Notes: generated from the letters alone by a model not told the origin. A stretch of 64,000 bases of DNA from Serripes groenlandicus (GCA_031761405.1 JASEVX010000003.1:148958555-149022554); one strand, 5' to 3'; counted from the stretch's first letter, positions 30,682-40,510 are shown. Numbers and translations: made by a program.

Positions 30682-30910
30682 TTAACCCTTTCCCACATAC
30701 AACAAATCTGCAGCAGACGACCTTGAAAATATATTGACAAAAGCGTTAAAAATCTTCTTAAATAAGGGTTTTGTTATTAAAAAGAGTTGAAAACATTGTG
30801 GTTAAAGGAGAAATTGCTTGTTTTGAGCAATTTCTCCTTTTGTCACAGTGTTTTCAAAAGTTGTCTGCAGCAGAGGCTTAAAAATGCATCTATATGGGGG
30901 AAATGGTTAA
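30682..30910 (+). mobile_element. CCCTTTCCC MITE, older type (229 bp)
   Basis: TTAA at 30682 and 30907; core TTGCTTGTTTTGAGCAA; right TTGTCTGCAGCAGAGGC. Confidence 0.93.
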
Positions 30911-30911
30911 T

Positions 30912-30976
30912 CATTGAATAGGGTGGAAGACTTTGTTGCAAAAGTCGTCTGCTGCAGTGTGGTCAGAGATCTTATC
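30912..30976 (+). mobile_element. MITE fragment flanking the family-2 copy
   Basis: ATTGAATAGGGTGGAAGACTTTGTTGCAAAAGTCGTCTGCTGCAG. The family-2 element begins at 30977. Confidence 0.55.
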
Positions 30977-31193
30977 GAGGGCTTTTCGTGAAACGGTTGT
31001 AACTAAAATTGGTATTTTTTTACCAAGGTTATTGCCGGGCTCGCCATAAAGTCTTTATAAGCGTTAAATCATTTTTCTTGGTAAACAATAGAAATTGCAC
31101 CTAAATTTGCATTGTTTACAAAGGGGTCAAAATTGCCCCTAAACCAGGATTTTCAAAATAGGTTTTTAGTTACAACCGTTTCACACCAAGCCC
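30977..31193 (-). mobile_element. Family-2 palindromic MITE (217 bp)
   Basis: GAGGGCTTTTCGTGAAACGG and TTGTAACTAAAA at the left; TTTTTAGTTACAACCGTTTC and CACCAAGCCC at the right. Compared with 10240-10455 it is inverted, has extra bases in one arm, and its centre lacks the ATTGCTC/GAGCAAT stem (it reads GAAATTGCACCTAAATTTGC). Confidence 0.85.
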
Positions 31194-31217
31194 TTTTTTT
31201 TTATGTATATCGAAAAG

Positions 31218-31432
31218 GGTTTAACCTGGTACTTTCCCCACATGCAGAAGACATATGAGGCACTTGCAGGGACTTAATTGAAAATTAATTTGCAAGAGGA
31301 GAAATTGTTCAAAATTTTTCCTTTTCCTTCAATATTTTCATCACTTAACTAACTTTTAACTTTCATTTATAGAGATTTTCCCTATATTTTTCCTGGATGT
31401 TTTTAAATTCATTTGTTGGGAAGGGGCTTGAC
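31218..31432 (-). mobile_element. CCCTTTCCC MITE, decayed
   Basis: TTAACCTGGTACTTTCCCCACATGCAGA left; TTTCATTTATAGAGATTTTCC spacer; right end GTTGGGAAGGGG. Confidence 0.65.
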
Positions 31433-31623
31433 CATATTTACTGTACATGACATTTCTAGATTCATCAACTTTGAAAAACATGTGAGGGAAAAAATGTTTT
31501 CATCAGATATTTTCAAGTCATAAAATTTTACATAACTGGTAAATAAGACAACATTTTAAGGTAATTGTATATGGCCAGTGTGTTTAAAGATCACAATGTA
31601 CATGTTTTTTGTATTTATGTGTA

Positions 31624-31850
31624 TTAACCCTTTCCCACGTACAACAAATCTACAGCAGATGACTTTGAAAACATGATGCAAAGTATAGAAAATTATGATT
31701 AATGAAATGAGAATTTGTGAATAGATTTGAAAACATTGTTGCAAGGGGTGAAATTGCTTGTTATAAGCAATTCTTTCTTTTGTCACACTGTCTTCAATAG
31801 TTGTCTGCAACAGATATGTCAAAGTACGTCTGCAAGTTTGAAAGGGTTAA
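31624..31850 (+). mobile_element. CCCTTTCCC MITE, older type (227 bp)
   Basis: TTAA at 31624 and 31847; core TTGCTTGTTATAAGCAATTC; right GTACGTCTGCAAGTTTGAAAGGG. Confidence 0.9.
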
Positions 31851-31975
31851 TAAAGGTAATAGATCAAAACTGTTTTGATATGATTGAGATAAGATCCTTT
31901 ATCTATTACAGATATTAAGTTATCCGATTTCATATTTATTGTGTTCAATCATTGTGCTTTAGCCAAATTTATATA

Positions 31976-32184
31976 TTAACTCTTTTCACATACAGTAAAT
32001 CTGCAGCAGACGACTTTGAAATTCTCAAAAATCTCTTAAAATGATGATTATTGAAAAGAGTTGAAATCATTGTGGCAAATGGAGAAATTGCTCACTATGA
32101 GCAATTTCTCCTTTTGCTACAATGATTTCAGAAGTCGTCTGCTGAAGAGGCATCAGAAAGTGTCTATATGAGGGAAAGGGTTAA
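31976..32184 (+). mobile_element. CCCTTTCCC MITE, full ends (209 bp)
   Basis: TTAA at 31976 and 32181; core GAGAAATTGCTCACTATGAGCAATTTCTCC is a perfect palindrome apart from the centre; right end of the young type. Confidence 0.92.
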
Positions 32185-32291
32185 TGTACATATATGCTAT
32201 CTTACTCATTTAATTCAATTGTAAATTATAATCTATTTAACCTTGACATGCAATTTTATTTTTATATATTCATTGTAAATTTTTTTTATTT

Positions 32292-32500
32292 TTAACCAAC
32301 ATTCAACAAATATGCAGCAGATGACTTTCAATACATTTAAATAGATGTTTACATTTTAACGCAATAGCAGCAGACGACTTTTGAAAACATTGTGGCCAAA
32401 TGTGGCTCATGATGAGCAATTTCTCCTTTGGCCACAATTTTTACAACTTCCATTTGTAAATGTCATCTGCTACAGATTTGTTGTATGTGGAAAAGACTTG
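32292..32500. mobile_element. Composite of two MITE fragments
   Basis: A + left end (TTAACCAACATTCAACAAATATGCAGCAG) is followed at about 32360 by a - copy (GCAGCAGACGACTTTTGAAAACATTGTGG, core GCTCATGATGAGCAATTTCTCC). Confidence 0.65.
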
Positions 32501-32925
32501 TGAGAAACTCAATACCTAGCCCAATCCCAAATTCTTGAAGACAATGAAAAACCAAGTTCACTGTATGAGACTTTCAGAGTAATTTGGTGGCATGGATGTC
32601 AATGAACAGTTTATAACCATGGTAATTAACTTCTATGAGATGGATTTAAACATTAGATATGACATGGTCAAGTAGGCATGAGGTTGCTGGTAGTAAAATT
32701 AAAGCACTTTAAGTGACCAGCTCTGGACTGAAAATGCTATTGGCATTTCCTTGTTGAACTGCATGCAGCGCAAGCGTCATATTAAAATGTTTCGCTTCTC
32801 CGTTCAAATTGGCATTGATATTTTTTCCAATTTTTCATAACCCGACATTATTACTTCTGGAGTCGACTGCTTTAAAAAGGAATAATTTAAAACTCCTGGA
32901 ATAATGGAAGTATACTTTGGAAACA
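32501..32925. other. No feature seen
   Basis: Two overlapping frames of 120 (minus) and 126 (plus) codons begin near here. Both run through MITE sequence and are not credible genes. Confidence 0.45.
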
Positions 32926-32929
32926 GAGT

Positions 32930-33072
32930 TGAACAAGCAATTTCTCCTTTTGCCACACTGTTTTCAACTTCTTTCTGTAATACAACTTTCATTTGTAGAG
33001 ATATTTCATACTCTTGCCTGGATGTTTTCACAGTCATCTGCTGCAGATTTGCTGTATGTGGGAGATGCTTAA
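32930..33072 (-). mobile_element. CCCTTTCCC MITE, right half
   Basis: GAACAAGCAATTTCTCCTTTTGCCACACTG..GTCATCTGCTGCAGATTTGCTGTATGTGGGAG. Confidence 0.75.
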
Positions 33073-33205
33073 TGTCATGGCTAATGTATATAAGGGCCCT
33101 TGATGTTTTCAAGATGGCTTCCATCCTGCTGGCACTCTTTGGGAACTCTTCAGGGTTCCAGGTCAATCATCAGTTGACCCTTGTCCACAGTGCAAAGATT
33201 CTTAC
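33073..33205. other. GC-richer islet between two MITEs
   Basis: Contains TATATAAGG (33087-33095) about 20 bases before an ATG (33114) whose frame reads MASILLALFGNSSGFQVNHQ and runs on into the next MITE. There is no second exon, no splice site and no homology that I can name. A start exon is possible but unsupported. Confidence 0.2.
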
Positions 33206-33401
33206 TCGTCTGAAGCAGACAACTTTTATAAATATTGCGGCAAAAGGAGAAATTGCTCAATATGAAAATTTTCTCCATTTTTAACAATGGTTTCAAACCA
33301 ATTCAATAACTAAACTTTGATTTAAAAACACAATCCATATTTTTGCAAATTTGTTATCAAAATTGTTATCTGCAGATTTGTTGTTTGTGTGATAATGTTA
33401 A
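33205..33401 (-). mobile_element. CCCTTTCCC MITE, decayed
   Basis: CGTCTGAAGCAGACAACTTTTATAAATATTGCGGCAAAAGGAG; core TTGCTCAATATGAAAATTTTC; right ATCTGCAGATTTGTTGTTTGTGTG. Confidence 0.7.
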
Positions 33402-33445
33402 TGATCAATTCATTCAAAACTAGGGGCCAGGGATACTACTGTAAT

Positions 33446-33610
33446 GTCAGGGTAGTTTTACATTAAAGTTTAGGATAGTCACAAGGTCTTTGGATGTGAT
33501 CCAGGATACAGAAATACTGCTACTGTACACATAACATCAGGATAGTTTTATATTTAAGCTTAGTGTAGTCACAAGGTCTTTGAATGTGATTGGATACAGA
33601 AACACTGAAA
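33446..33610. repeat. 90-bp imperfect tandem duplication
   Basis: GTCAGGGTAGTTTTACATT (33446) and ATCAGGATAGTTTTATATT (33536) head two units sharing GTAGTCACAAGGTCTTTG and GGATACAGAAA. Confidence 0.8.
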
Positions 33611-33647
33611 TATTCTGGCAAGACTGATATAATGCTGGAATTAGATC

Positions 33648-33882
33648 CTACATTTTTTCCACATATAGATTTCTAACCCCTCTGCAGCAGACGACTTGTG
33701 AAAACATTTTGGTAAAACTATTGAACCTCTCTCAGAATTAATGTATAATTAATTAATAAAGTCGAAAACATTGTGTCAAAAGTAGAAATTGCTCATTTAG
33801 AGAAATTTTTCCTTTCGCCATGTTTTCAAAAGTCGTTTGCTACTTATCCGTCAAAATGTGTCCGCAAGTGGGAAAGGGTTAA
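33648..33882 (+). mobile_element. CCCTTTCCC MITE, mosaic
   Basis: Left half of the GACGC-end type (CCACATATAGATTTCTAACCCCTCTGCAGCAG), right half with GTCAAAATGTGTCCGCAAGTGGGAAAGGG; TTAA at 33879. Another like-ended mosaic. Confidence 0.75.
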
Positions 33883-34101
33883 GCAATGTTTGATATAGAA
33901 AGATTCTGCCATATTTCATCCAATAACAATTTCCCTGATACAGATGACCATATGCTGCTGCAGCAGACAAACTTTTGAAAAGCGTGAACTTCCTCGAAGT
34001 GATTAAATTTAAAAACTTAAATGAACTGAATCACCACAGAATATGATTTTGCCAAAACTCTAAACTGGAGTTAAAAAGTGTTATTTCTTTTATCATTTCA
34101 G

Positions 34102-34197
34102 TTGTTGGAGGATTCAAGACATCTACCTGTATAACCAAGAACAGAGTCAAGACGTGAAATTTGTCAGGTTGATACCGTTGAAACCATCAAACAAGAG
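34102..34197 (+). CDS. Candidate internal exon (96 nt), protein unrecognised
   Basis: The segment follows a good acceptor (TTCTTTTATCATTTCAG) and ends at AAGAG followed by GTAAAATC. One frame is open throughout, starting at the second base. It encodes CWRIQDIYLYNQEQSQDVKF then VRLIPLKPSNK (31 residues) with a mixed, charged composition unlike the MITE translations. Length 96 is a multiple of three and both borders are phase 2. The flanking 300 bases have stops in this frame. It is phase-compatible with the open segment starting at 36558 (AG plus A gives Arg). No domain recognised. An upstream exon is not identified. A chance match is possible for so short a segment. Confidence 0.4.
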
Positions 34198-34424
34198 GTA
34201 AAATCTAAATTATACAGTCCTTACAAATTTATTAAAAAACCTCTTTATTATATACAGATAGACTAGACAATAAATCCATCATGCACTGACCCTCCACGAT
34301 GCTGGACTGTCCAGGATTCATTATTTATGTTTGTAAGATAAATATTTCAGTAGAAAGACAAGTTTGGGATACAAATATCCTTGTAAATGTAACTTCAGAT
34401 GTCTTCAAAGTAGACAAATCTCCA

Positions 34425-34490
34425 CTCTGTCCAACATACAACAAATCTGCAGTATATAACTTTGTAAAAACATCTGGGCAAAACAGTGTA
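34425..34490 (+). mobile_element. MITE left-end fragment
   Basis: CTGTCCAACATACAACAAATCTGCAGTATATAACTTTG, ends before the next copy. Confidence 0.7.
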
Positions 34491-34496
34491 GCTTGA

Positions 34497-34727
34497 TTAA
34501 CCGTTTACCTCATATAGACACTTTCTGACGCCTCTGCAGCAGACAGCTTTTTTGAAAACATAGTGACAAAAGAAGAAATTGCACAGAACGTGCAATTTCT
34601 CCTTTTGCCACAATGTTTTCCACTTTTCGTCAAAGGTTATCCATTCAATTATAGAGATTTTCTATGTTTTGACGAAATGCGTCCAAAGTTGTGTGCTGCA
34701 GAATTGTCGTATCAGGGAAAGGGTTAA
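34497..34727 (-). mobile_element. CCCTTTCCC MITE, full length (231 bp)
   Basis: TTAA at 34497 and 34724; left end altered to CCGTTTACCTCATA; core TTGCACagaacGTGCAA. Confidence 0.94.
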
Positions 34728-34729
34728 TT

Positions 34730-34874
34730 ATTAAAAATAGTTGGAACACATTGTGGCAAAAACGAGAAATCTCTCATGATGCGCAATTTATCCTTTGGTC
34801 ACAATGTTTTAAAAGTCGTATATTGTAGATGCATCAAGATGGGTTAAAATGCGTCTATAAGTGGAAAGGGTTAA
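34730..34874 (+). mobile_element. CCCTTTCCC MITE, right half
   Basis: AACACATTGTGGCAAAAACGAG; TCTCATGATGCGCAATTTATCC core; TTAA at 34871. Confidence 0.7.
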
Positions 34875-34978
34875 ATATAACATATAGGGGTAAATGACAC
34901 ATTCTTTATGCAAGTAAATGTTCCATAGGTAAATTATTCCTGTGACAAAGGTGATTGACTTGTGGCAAGAATTAGCTG

Positions 34979-35127
34979 GTTTATTCCTTTCTCACTTGCA
35001 GACACATTTAGACACATTTGCAGCAGGGGAATTTTGAAAATATTCTGGTGGAAGGAGAGATTGATAAAAGATTTTCCATATTTTTGCTCAGATATCTTCA
35101 AATTTGTTTGCTGCTGATTTGTGGTGT
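34979..35127 (-). mobile_element. CCCTTTCCC MITE, core deleted
   Basis: TTCCTTTCTCACTTGCAGACACATTTAGACACATTTGCAGCAG; right TTTGCTGCTGATTTGTGG; abuts the next copy. Confidence 0.72.
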
Positions 35128-35354
35128 ATCCCTTTATCACATATGGACGCTTTCTGACGCCCATGCAGCAAATGACTTTTGAAAACCTTATAACAAAAGG
35201 AAAAATTGCTTAAAATTAACAATTACTCCTTATTGCCCCAATGTTTTAAACTCTTTTCAGTTACTATACTATCAATGATAGAAATATTCTCTTTTTTTGT
35301 CAAGATGATTTCAAAGTTGTCTGCTGCAAATTTGTTGTATGTGGGAAAGGTTTA
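35127..35354 (-). mobile_element. CCCTTTCCC MITE, older type
   Basis: TATCCCTTTATCACATATGGACGC left; TTGCTTAAAATTAACAATTACTCC core; right GTTGTCTGCTGCAAATTTGTTGTATGTGGGAAAGG. Confidence 0.82.
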
Positions 35355-35489
35355 TCAGTGAAGGATTATAAAAGATGGAGTTATCCACCTCACATGTAGA
35401 CCATGAAAGTAAAGTTAAATATTTAGACATTTATTAGCATGTAATAAACACAGTCTAAGGTTAATTGCTGATCTGTATGACAGGTGGCA

Positions 35490-35508
35490 GGGGTGGGGAG
35501 GGGGGGGG
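35490..35508 (+). other. G-run cluster
   Basis: Runs of 4, 4 and 9 G separated by single bases; could form a G-quadruplex. Confidence 0.5.
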
Positions 35509-35542
35509 CTCTGACCAGTTCCATACTGTGTGTTTTTGAGAT

Positions 35543-35768
35543 AGATCCTTTTCCCACATACAACAAATCTGCAGCTGGATAGATTTTTCTTCAGTAGACG
35601 ACTTTGAAAACTTTTTAGCAAAAAAGTTGGAAACCTCTGTAAATAAATGTATAATTGCTGAATAAAGGTGAATACACTAATTGCTCATTATGCGCAATTT
35701 CTTGTTTTGTCACAATGTTTTTTAAAATCATCTGTGTCTGAAAGTGTCTGTATGTGGGAAAGGGTAAA
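35543..35768 (+). mobile_element. CCCTTTCCC MITE, decayed with short insertion
   Basis: TCCTTTTCCCACATACAACAAATCTGCAGC, then a 15-20 base disruption, then AGTAGACGACTTTG; core TTGCTCATTATGCGCAATTTC; right GTCTGTATGTGGGAAAGGG. Confidence 0.8.
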
Positions 35769-35883
35769 TAGATATATGAGCCTGGCCAGACAATTGGGGA
35801 TGTTGTTGTATTATTGTCTACAATGAAGACTAGGACGAGCCTGTGAGTACATGCAGTCTCGCTGGAGCCTAATTACTGACCAT

Positions 35884-35956
35884 TTACTAGAAAACATTGT
35901 GGAAAAAGGGACAGTTGCTTGTTCAAATTAATTTCTTCTTTTCCTGGAATGTTTTC
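35884..35956 (-). mobile_element. MITE core fragment
   Basis: GAAAACATTGTGGAAAAAGG..TTAATTTCTTCTTTTCCTGGAATGTTTTC, immediately before the next copy. Confidence 0.6.
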
Positions 35957-36186
35957 TTAACCCTTTCCCTCATATAGACGCTTTCTGACGCCTCTGCAGC
36001 AGACGGCTTTTTGAAAACATAGTGACAAAAGAAGAAATTGCACAAAACGTGCAATTTCTCCTTTTGCCACAATGTTTTCCACTTTTTGTCATAGGTTATC
36101 CATTCAATTATGGAGATTTTCCATGTTTTGACAAAATATGTTCAAAGTCGTCTGCTGCAGAATTGTCGTATGAGGGAAAGGGTTAA
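35957..36186 (-). mobile_element. CCCTTTCCC MITE, full length (230 bp)
   Basis: Young CAC-core copy; TTAA at 35957 and 36183. Confidence 0.95.
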
Positions 36187-36284
36187 GCATCTGTATGTGG
36201 GAGAAGGTTTCACTCTAAATATTTTCATATAGTGTTGATAGAACTGTTGTAATGAAAGATTTTTTAGAAAACCTCATTTTGTCA

Positions 36285-36455
36285 ATAACCCTTTCCCACA
36301 TACAGAGGCTGTCTGACGCCTCTGCAGCAGGTGACTTTTGAAAAGCATTGTGGCATATGCAGAAATTGCTCAAAACAATTTAGTAGTTAAGCTTGCATTT
36401 AAACATTTTCAAAGTCCTCGTCTGCTTCAGATTTGTTTAAGTGGGAAAGGGTTAA
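36285..36455 (-). mobile_element. CCCTTTCCC MITE, internally deleted (171 bp)
   Basis: ATAACCCTTTCCCACATACAGAGGCTGTCTGACGCC left; the right core arm and spacer are lost; right CTTCAGATTTGTTTAAGTGGGAAAGGG; TTAA at 36452. Confidence 0.82.
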
Positions 36456-36557
36456 GTATATAATTATTTCATATCTGGAAAATGTCTGTGGTATGTAACA
36501 ATGGAACAGTAGCAGTGGCAATTCTGGGTAAAACAAGGTTTTCCCATTAAACTGCAG

Positions 36558-36747
36558 AAACTTGAGAAAACTTCCGATAGTAGCAGCAGTTAAGTGTGGA
36601 AAGAGGAACGATATTTTAGGGCGTGTGGTGGATGTATTTACTGATAGCGAGGATATTCGCTGCTTAAAACCTGACCAGGGTTCCATGATTAAAACCCGCA
36701 ATATTATTACTGGGAAATGGCATTTCATTACAGTTTATCTTATGTAA
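36558..36747 (+). CDS. Candidate exon or coding remnant, unrecognised
   Basis: After ACTGCAG (a poor pyrimidine tract, so a weak acceptor) one frame stays open for 62 codons to a TAA at 36745. It includes KLPIVAAVKCGKRNDILGR and VVDVFTDSEDIRCLKPDQGS. Codon content includes GGG-CGT-GTG-GTG and CGC-TGC, unusually G+C-rich for this window. The frame continues in phase from the 34102-34197 segment across an intron of about 2.36 kb. It could be a terminal exon ending in TAA, or end at a GTAATC donor at 36744. No nearby AATAAA supports a gene end. A decayed transposon ORF is an alternative. Confidence 0.25.
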
Positions 36748-37049
36748 TCATTTCTTGTTTCTGAACAATAGAATACTGTTTAGTGTTTTCCTTTTGTATT
36801 GCATAAAACCTTTCTTATTCAATAACTTTATTGTATGTAGTACAGCTGCGAGAAAGGCAAGAAACACATTTTTGATGAACTGGCTGGCCACTGTGATATG
36901 AATTAAACTCAAATCAGGCTAATTTAAGACTAGAAACCTAAAACATATTTTTGAATGATGGAATGCAATACGTAACTTTGTGGCGACCAGACAATACCTT
37001 TTTGAAGTCTGATCCATCCTTCTTGTTTGCCATCTATCACCATGCAACA
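36748..37049. other. No feature seen
   Basis: No signal beyond unsupported short frames. Confidence 0.45.
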
Positions 37050-37228
37050 ATATTAATCATCAGCAGCAAAAATTTAGGTTCAATATGGAAAACATTTATG
37101 AAGATATCGAAGAGTATATTTATTGAAATAAGTGAAAACTTTATGATAAAAGAAGAAATTCCTCACAATAATGACTTTTGTGTTGAAAATGCATCAAATT
37201 GCATCTGTATGAGGGAAAGGGATAAGGT
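37050..37228 (+). mobile_element. CCCTTTCCC MITE, decayed
   Basis: AATCATCAGCAGCAAAAATTTAGG..AATATGGAAAACATTTATG..AAAGAAGAAATTCCTCACAATAATG; right GCATCTGTATGAGGGAAAGGGATAA. Confidence 0.6.
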
Positions 37229-37261
37229 TGATTTTAACTTAAGTTAATTGTATTTTTATAG

Positions 37262-37345
37262 AAAATTGAAGTGAAGCTGTCGTGCCATGGCCCCTTGTAT
37301 GTAGATAAGATAATCAGAAACCATCATCAATATTTTTTTGTGAAT
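37262..37345 (+). other. Weak exon-like segment
   Basis: TTGTATTTTTATAG is a fair acceptor. The following frame reads KIEVKLSCHGPLYVDKI and stays open for 29 codons, with a possible GTATGT donor at about 37295. Its phase does not continue from 36558-36743 without a stop, so I do not call it an exon. Confidence 0.2.
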
Positions 37346-37394
37346 TATTGATGGACAAAGTCCATAAGTCCATATCTAAAATCAACTCTTCGCC

Positions 37395-37576
37395 TTATCC
37401 CTTCCCTCATTCAGATGCTTTCTCATGCTTCTGCAGAAGAAGCAAAATTTCTCCTTTTGTCACAATATTTTTAAATTATTCACTAATGATACAAGTTCAT
37501 TTTAAGATATTTTCCATTGCCTATTTGTTTTTCAAAGTCATCTGCTACAGATGTGTTGTTTGTGGGAAAGGGTTAA
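37395..37576 (-). mobile_element. CCCTTTCCC MITE, left core arm lost (182 bp)
   Basis: TTATCCCTTCCCTCATTCAGATGC left; GCAGAAGAAGCAAAATTTCTCC joins left arm to right core; TTAA at 37573. Confidence 0.82.
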
Positions 37577-37749
37577 TGCAGTAGTTTATAAATTGGTGAT
37601 TGACCATAAGTCACACTAGAGTCAGATTTCTGAATTGATGAAAGTGCTCTGATTCTAATAAGCTAAATGTCATATTCTCACTTTTATGTTGTAGTTCTGA
37701 ATAATGCCATTGTCCATACTGTTTAATAGACATTCATCATGAAACCTTT

Positions 37750-37825
37750 TTTCTTTCCAGCAATGTTTTCAAAAAGTCTGCTGCAGAGGTTTCAAAAGTC
37801 TTCAGTATCAGGGAGGAATTAAAAA
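37750..37825 (+). mobile_element. MITE right-arm fragment
   Basis: CAGCAATGTTTTCAAAAAGTCTGCTGCAGAGGTTTC..CAGGGAGGAATTAA. Confidence 0.6.
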
Positions 37826-37966
37826 TCTATTTTATACCACACTTTATAGTGGGAACTGGGACGGAGAACGTTTTTTCTCAGATAATCAGTTGACCATTAT
37901 CAATATTCCGTATATGAATTATCAATAAGCCATGTCCAGTCTCTACTAAAACTTCATTAGTACTAA

Positions 37967-38197
37967 TTAACCCTTTCCCTCATATAGACGCTTTCTGACG
38001 CCCCTGCAGCAGACAGCTTTTTGAAAACATAGTGACAAAAGAAGAAATTGCACAAAACGTGCAATTTCTCCTTTTGCCACAATGTTTTTCTACTTTTTGT
38101 CATAGGTTATCCATTCAATTATGGAGATTTTCTACTTTTTGACAAAATACGTTCGAAGTCGTCTGCTGCAGAATTGCCGTATGAGGGAAAGGGTTAA
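37967..38197 (-). mobile_element. CCCTTTCCC MITE, full length (231 bp)
   Basis: Young CAC-core copy; TTAA at 37967 and 38194, the latter followed by CCCTTG, a possible stub of another end. Confidence 0.95.
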
Positions 38198-38285
38198 CCC
38201 TTGAACTGTCCCTGATTCACCTGACCACCGACAATGATCTGGACTGATATTGAACTGGAACATGCAAGTTCAACTATTATATAAT

Positions 38286-38723
38286 AAACCCTTTCCCACT
38301 TGCAGATGCATTTTTGACGCTTCTGCAACCAACAACTTTAGAAAACCTTGTGACTTAACCCTTTCCCACATACAACAATTCTGCAGCAGACGACTTTGAA
38401 CGTATTTTGTCAAAACATAGAAAATCTCCACAATTGAATGGATAACCTATGACAAAAAGTGGAAAACATTTTGGCAAAGGGAGAAATTGCACGTTTTGTG
38501 CAATTTCTTCTTTTGTCACCATGTTTTCAAAAAGTCGTCTGCTGCAGAGGCGTCCGAAAGCATCTGTATGTGGGAAAGGGTTAAAGAGAAATTTCTCCTT
38601 TTACCATAATGTTTTCAACTCTATTCAATTATTATATTTTCAATTCTAGAAATTGTTCATATGTATACTTACATATTTTCAAAGTTGATGGCTGCCGAGT
38701 TCTTGTATATGGGAAAGGGTTAA
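38286..38723 (-). mobile_element. Old MITE interrupted by a younger copy
   Basis: 38286-38354 (CCCTTTCCCACTTGCAGATGCATTTTTGACGC..AAACCTTGTGAC) and 38585-38723 (AGAGAAATTTCTCCTTTTACC..TATATGGGAAAGGG, TTAA 38720) are the two parts of one - oriented older element. The + element between them sits in a duplicated TTAA. Confidence 0.85.
38355..38584 (+). mobile_element. CCCTTTCCC MITE, full length (230 bp), nested
   Basis: TTAA at 38355 and 38581. CAC-core but with CCCACATAC and GTATGTGGG ends, combining young interior and old termini. Confidence 0.95.
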
Positions 38724-39330
38724 TTGATATTTTTACCTTGGGTTTTCTAGGTCTTTTAATTGTTGCCTTCCCTGACAGATAGGGATTACCTCACAATTAT
38801 CTGTCTGTCTATTCATCTGTCCTCCAAACTTTCACTTACTGTTAGTGTTATGTTGGCAGGTGTTTTCCTACATTTATTTGTCAAATCTTTTCCCCCGAAA
38901 TTGTAAACTTATCATCTAATTTTGACTATTTATGTGATATATCTAGTCATCTGTTTTGAACACAGTTAATTCTGATGTAGATTTGAAAACTTGGTTGGAA
39001 AAGTAGGAGTTACTGCTCATTTTTAACAGTTTCACTTTCCACAATGTTTTCTCAGTGCTAAGAGTCGAAACGAAGTGAAGCCTATAAATTGTATATATTG
39101 CATCTAATTTGGCCTACATGCCGGTGCATATCCATTGAATACAAGAGTTTAAACGGATAAATGGGCGCACACCTGTTGCAAATTGAATTTAGTTTATAAT
39201 TCAATTGAACCTCATGAAGCTTGAACTATCCATGTGTGAGTGTGTGAACAATGAAGGCATTGAAGAGTTAGTGCATCAACACTGTACCATCAGAGTCTTC
39301 ACTATTAGCACAAAGATTAGAACAGTCTAG
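38724..39330. other. No gene; MITE scrap near 38980-39055
   Basis: GAAAACTTGGTTGGAAAAGTAGGAG..CACTTTCCACAATGTTTTC is a relic. The rest is unassigned. Confidence 0.4.
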
Positions 39331-39331
39331 A

Positions 39332-39540
39332 TTCAACCTTTCCCACATACAACAAGTCTGCAGCAAAAAAGTTTGAAATTATCTAGACGAAAACACAGAA
39401 AATCTCTATAAATGTTAGTATAATTACTGGGAAAAAAGTTTGAAAACATAATGTGACAAAAGGAATAATTGCTCATCACGTTTTCAAAAGTCATACGCTG
39501 CAGAGCAGTCAGAAAGTGTTTGCTTTAAGGAAAGGGCTAA
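39332..39540 (+). mobile_element. CCCTTTCCC MITE, decayed
   Basis: CAACCTTTCCCACATACAACAAGTCTGCAGC left; TTGCTCATCACG broken core; right CATACGCTGCAGAGCAGTCAGAAAG..GGAAAGGGCTAA. Confidence 0.8.
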
Positions 39541-40032
39541 ACCTTTTGTTCCAATTGCTTGCTATAAATCTTTGCACATTGAAAATATCTACAGAAATGA
39601 ATGAACATATTGCACAAATGCTTGATTCCAGCAATTCATCCCTTCTCACAATATTTTCAAATTGCTGAAGAGGCATTAGAAATAATCTGATTCAGGCAAA
39701 GGCTGAGGATTCGTGATGAAAGCTTTTGGTGTAACCCCCCTCTGTTGGTCTTTATGCAATACATGAATATAAAGAGACGATGCCAGGTCCATTTTATTGT
39801 GACACATAAGCAAAAGAACTACATTTACCTTGGATAATTGGTCTGGTTGATAAATTTAGAAATCCGCTTCAACATTCAGGAAACCTTCATTCATGAATGT
39901 TAAATAAAACAAAAAGGTTCAGAATAGATTTAACAGTTTCAAATTCTGGTCAGTATTAATGCTCTCTCACCTATTATTAAGCTGCCTGTTTATGCATCAG
40001 CATCAACAATAAATTAACTCAATCATACGCCT
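39541..40032. other. No feature seen
   Basis: Nothing recognisable apart from a possible MITE scrap at 39640-39690. Confidence 0.4.
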
Positions 40033-40195
40033 TACAAACATTGGGGTGAGAGGAGAAGAATTGAAAATTTCTTTATTTGCCACAATGTTTTCAAATCTAT
40101 TCAATAATTGTTCATTTGCAAAGATTTTCCATATTTTTGCCAAGATGCTTTTAAATTTGTCTGCTGCGGATTTGTTTTATACTGGAAAGGGTTAA
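40033..40195 (-). mobile_element. CCCTTTCCC MITE, left half eroded
   Basis: AAATTTCTTTATTTGCCACAATGTTTTC..TTTGTCTGCTGCGGATTTGTTTTATACTGGAAAGGG; TTAA at 40192. Confidence 0.75.
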
Positions 40196-40404
40196 CAAAC
40201 ATTCTACAGATAAATGCATAAACTGATTTTGACCTTCAGATCAGGCTATATATTAGCAACAAAGGTTATCCCAGTAGCTGATGTGATATTCTTCAGTTTT
40301 CTGCTTTGTAAATATCAAAGGAAATAATAATATCATCTTGACAATAAGAAAAGCAGCTTCATAACTAACTTGCAAACACTGTTTACTAATTTTAATGGAA
40401 TTAC

Positions 40405-40510
40405 TTCATTTTAATGTTTTCAAAAGTTGTCTGCTACAAAGCGTCTATAGTATGTATCAAGATAAAGACTTAACCATTTCCGTCTGTATTTGTGTGGGAA
40501 AGGGATAATG
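40405..40510 (+). mobile_element. MITE right-arm fragments
   Basis: TTTCAAAAGTTGTCTGCTACAAAGCGTCTATAGTATG, then TGTGTGGGAAAGGGATAA. Confidence 0.5.

Noticed and set aside
32804..33284. Frames of 120 (minus) and 126 (plus) codons overlapping each other
   Set aside because: Both run through MITE sequence, overlap on opposite strands, and encode typical MITE peptides such as AAKGEIA.
37262..37345. Exon reading KIEVKLSCHGPLYVDKI
   Set aside because: Acceptor acceptable, but the donor is weak and the phase conflicts with the upstream candidate.
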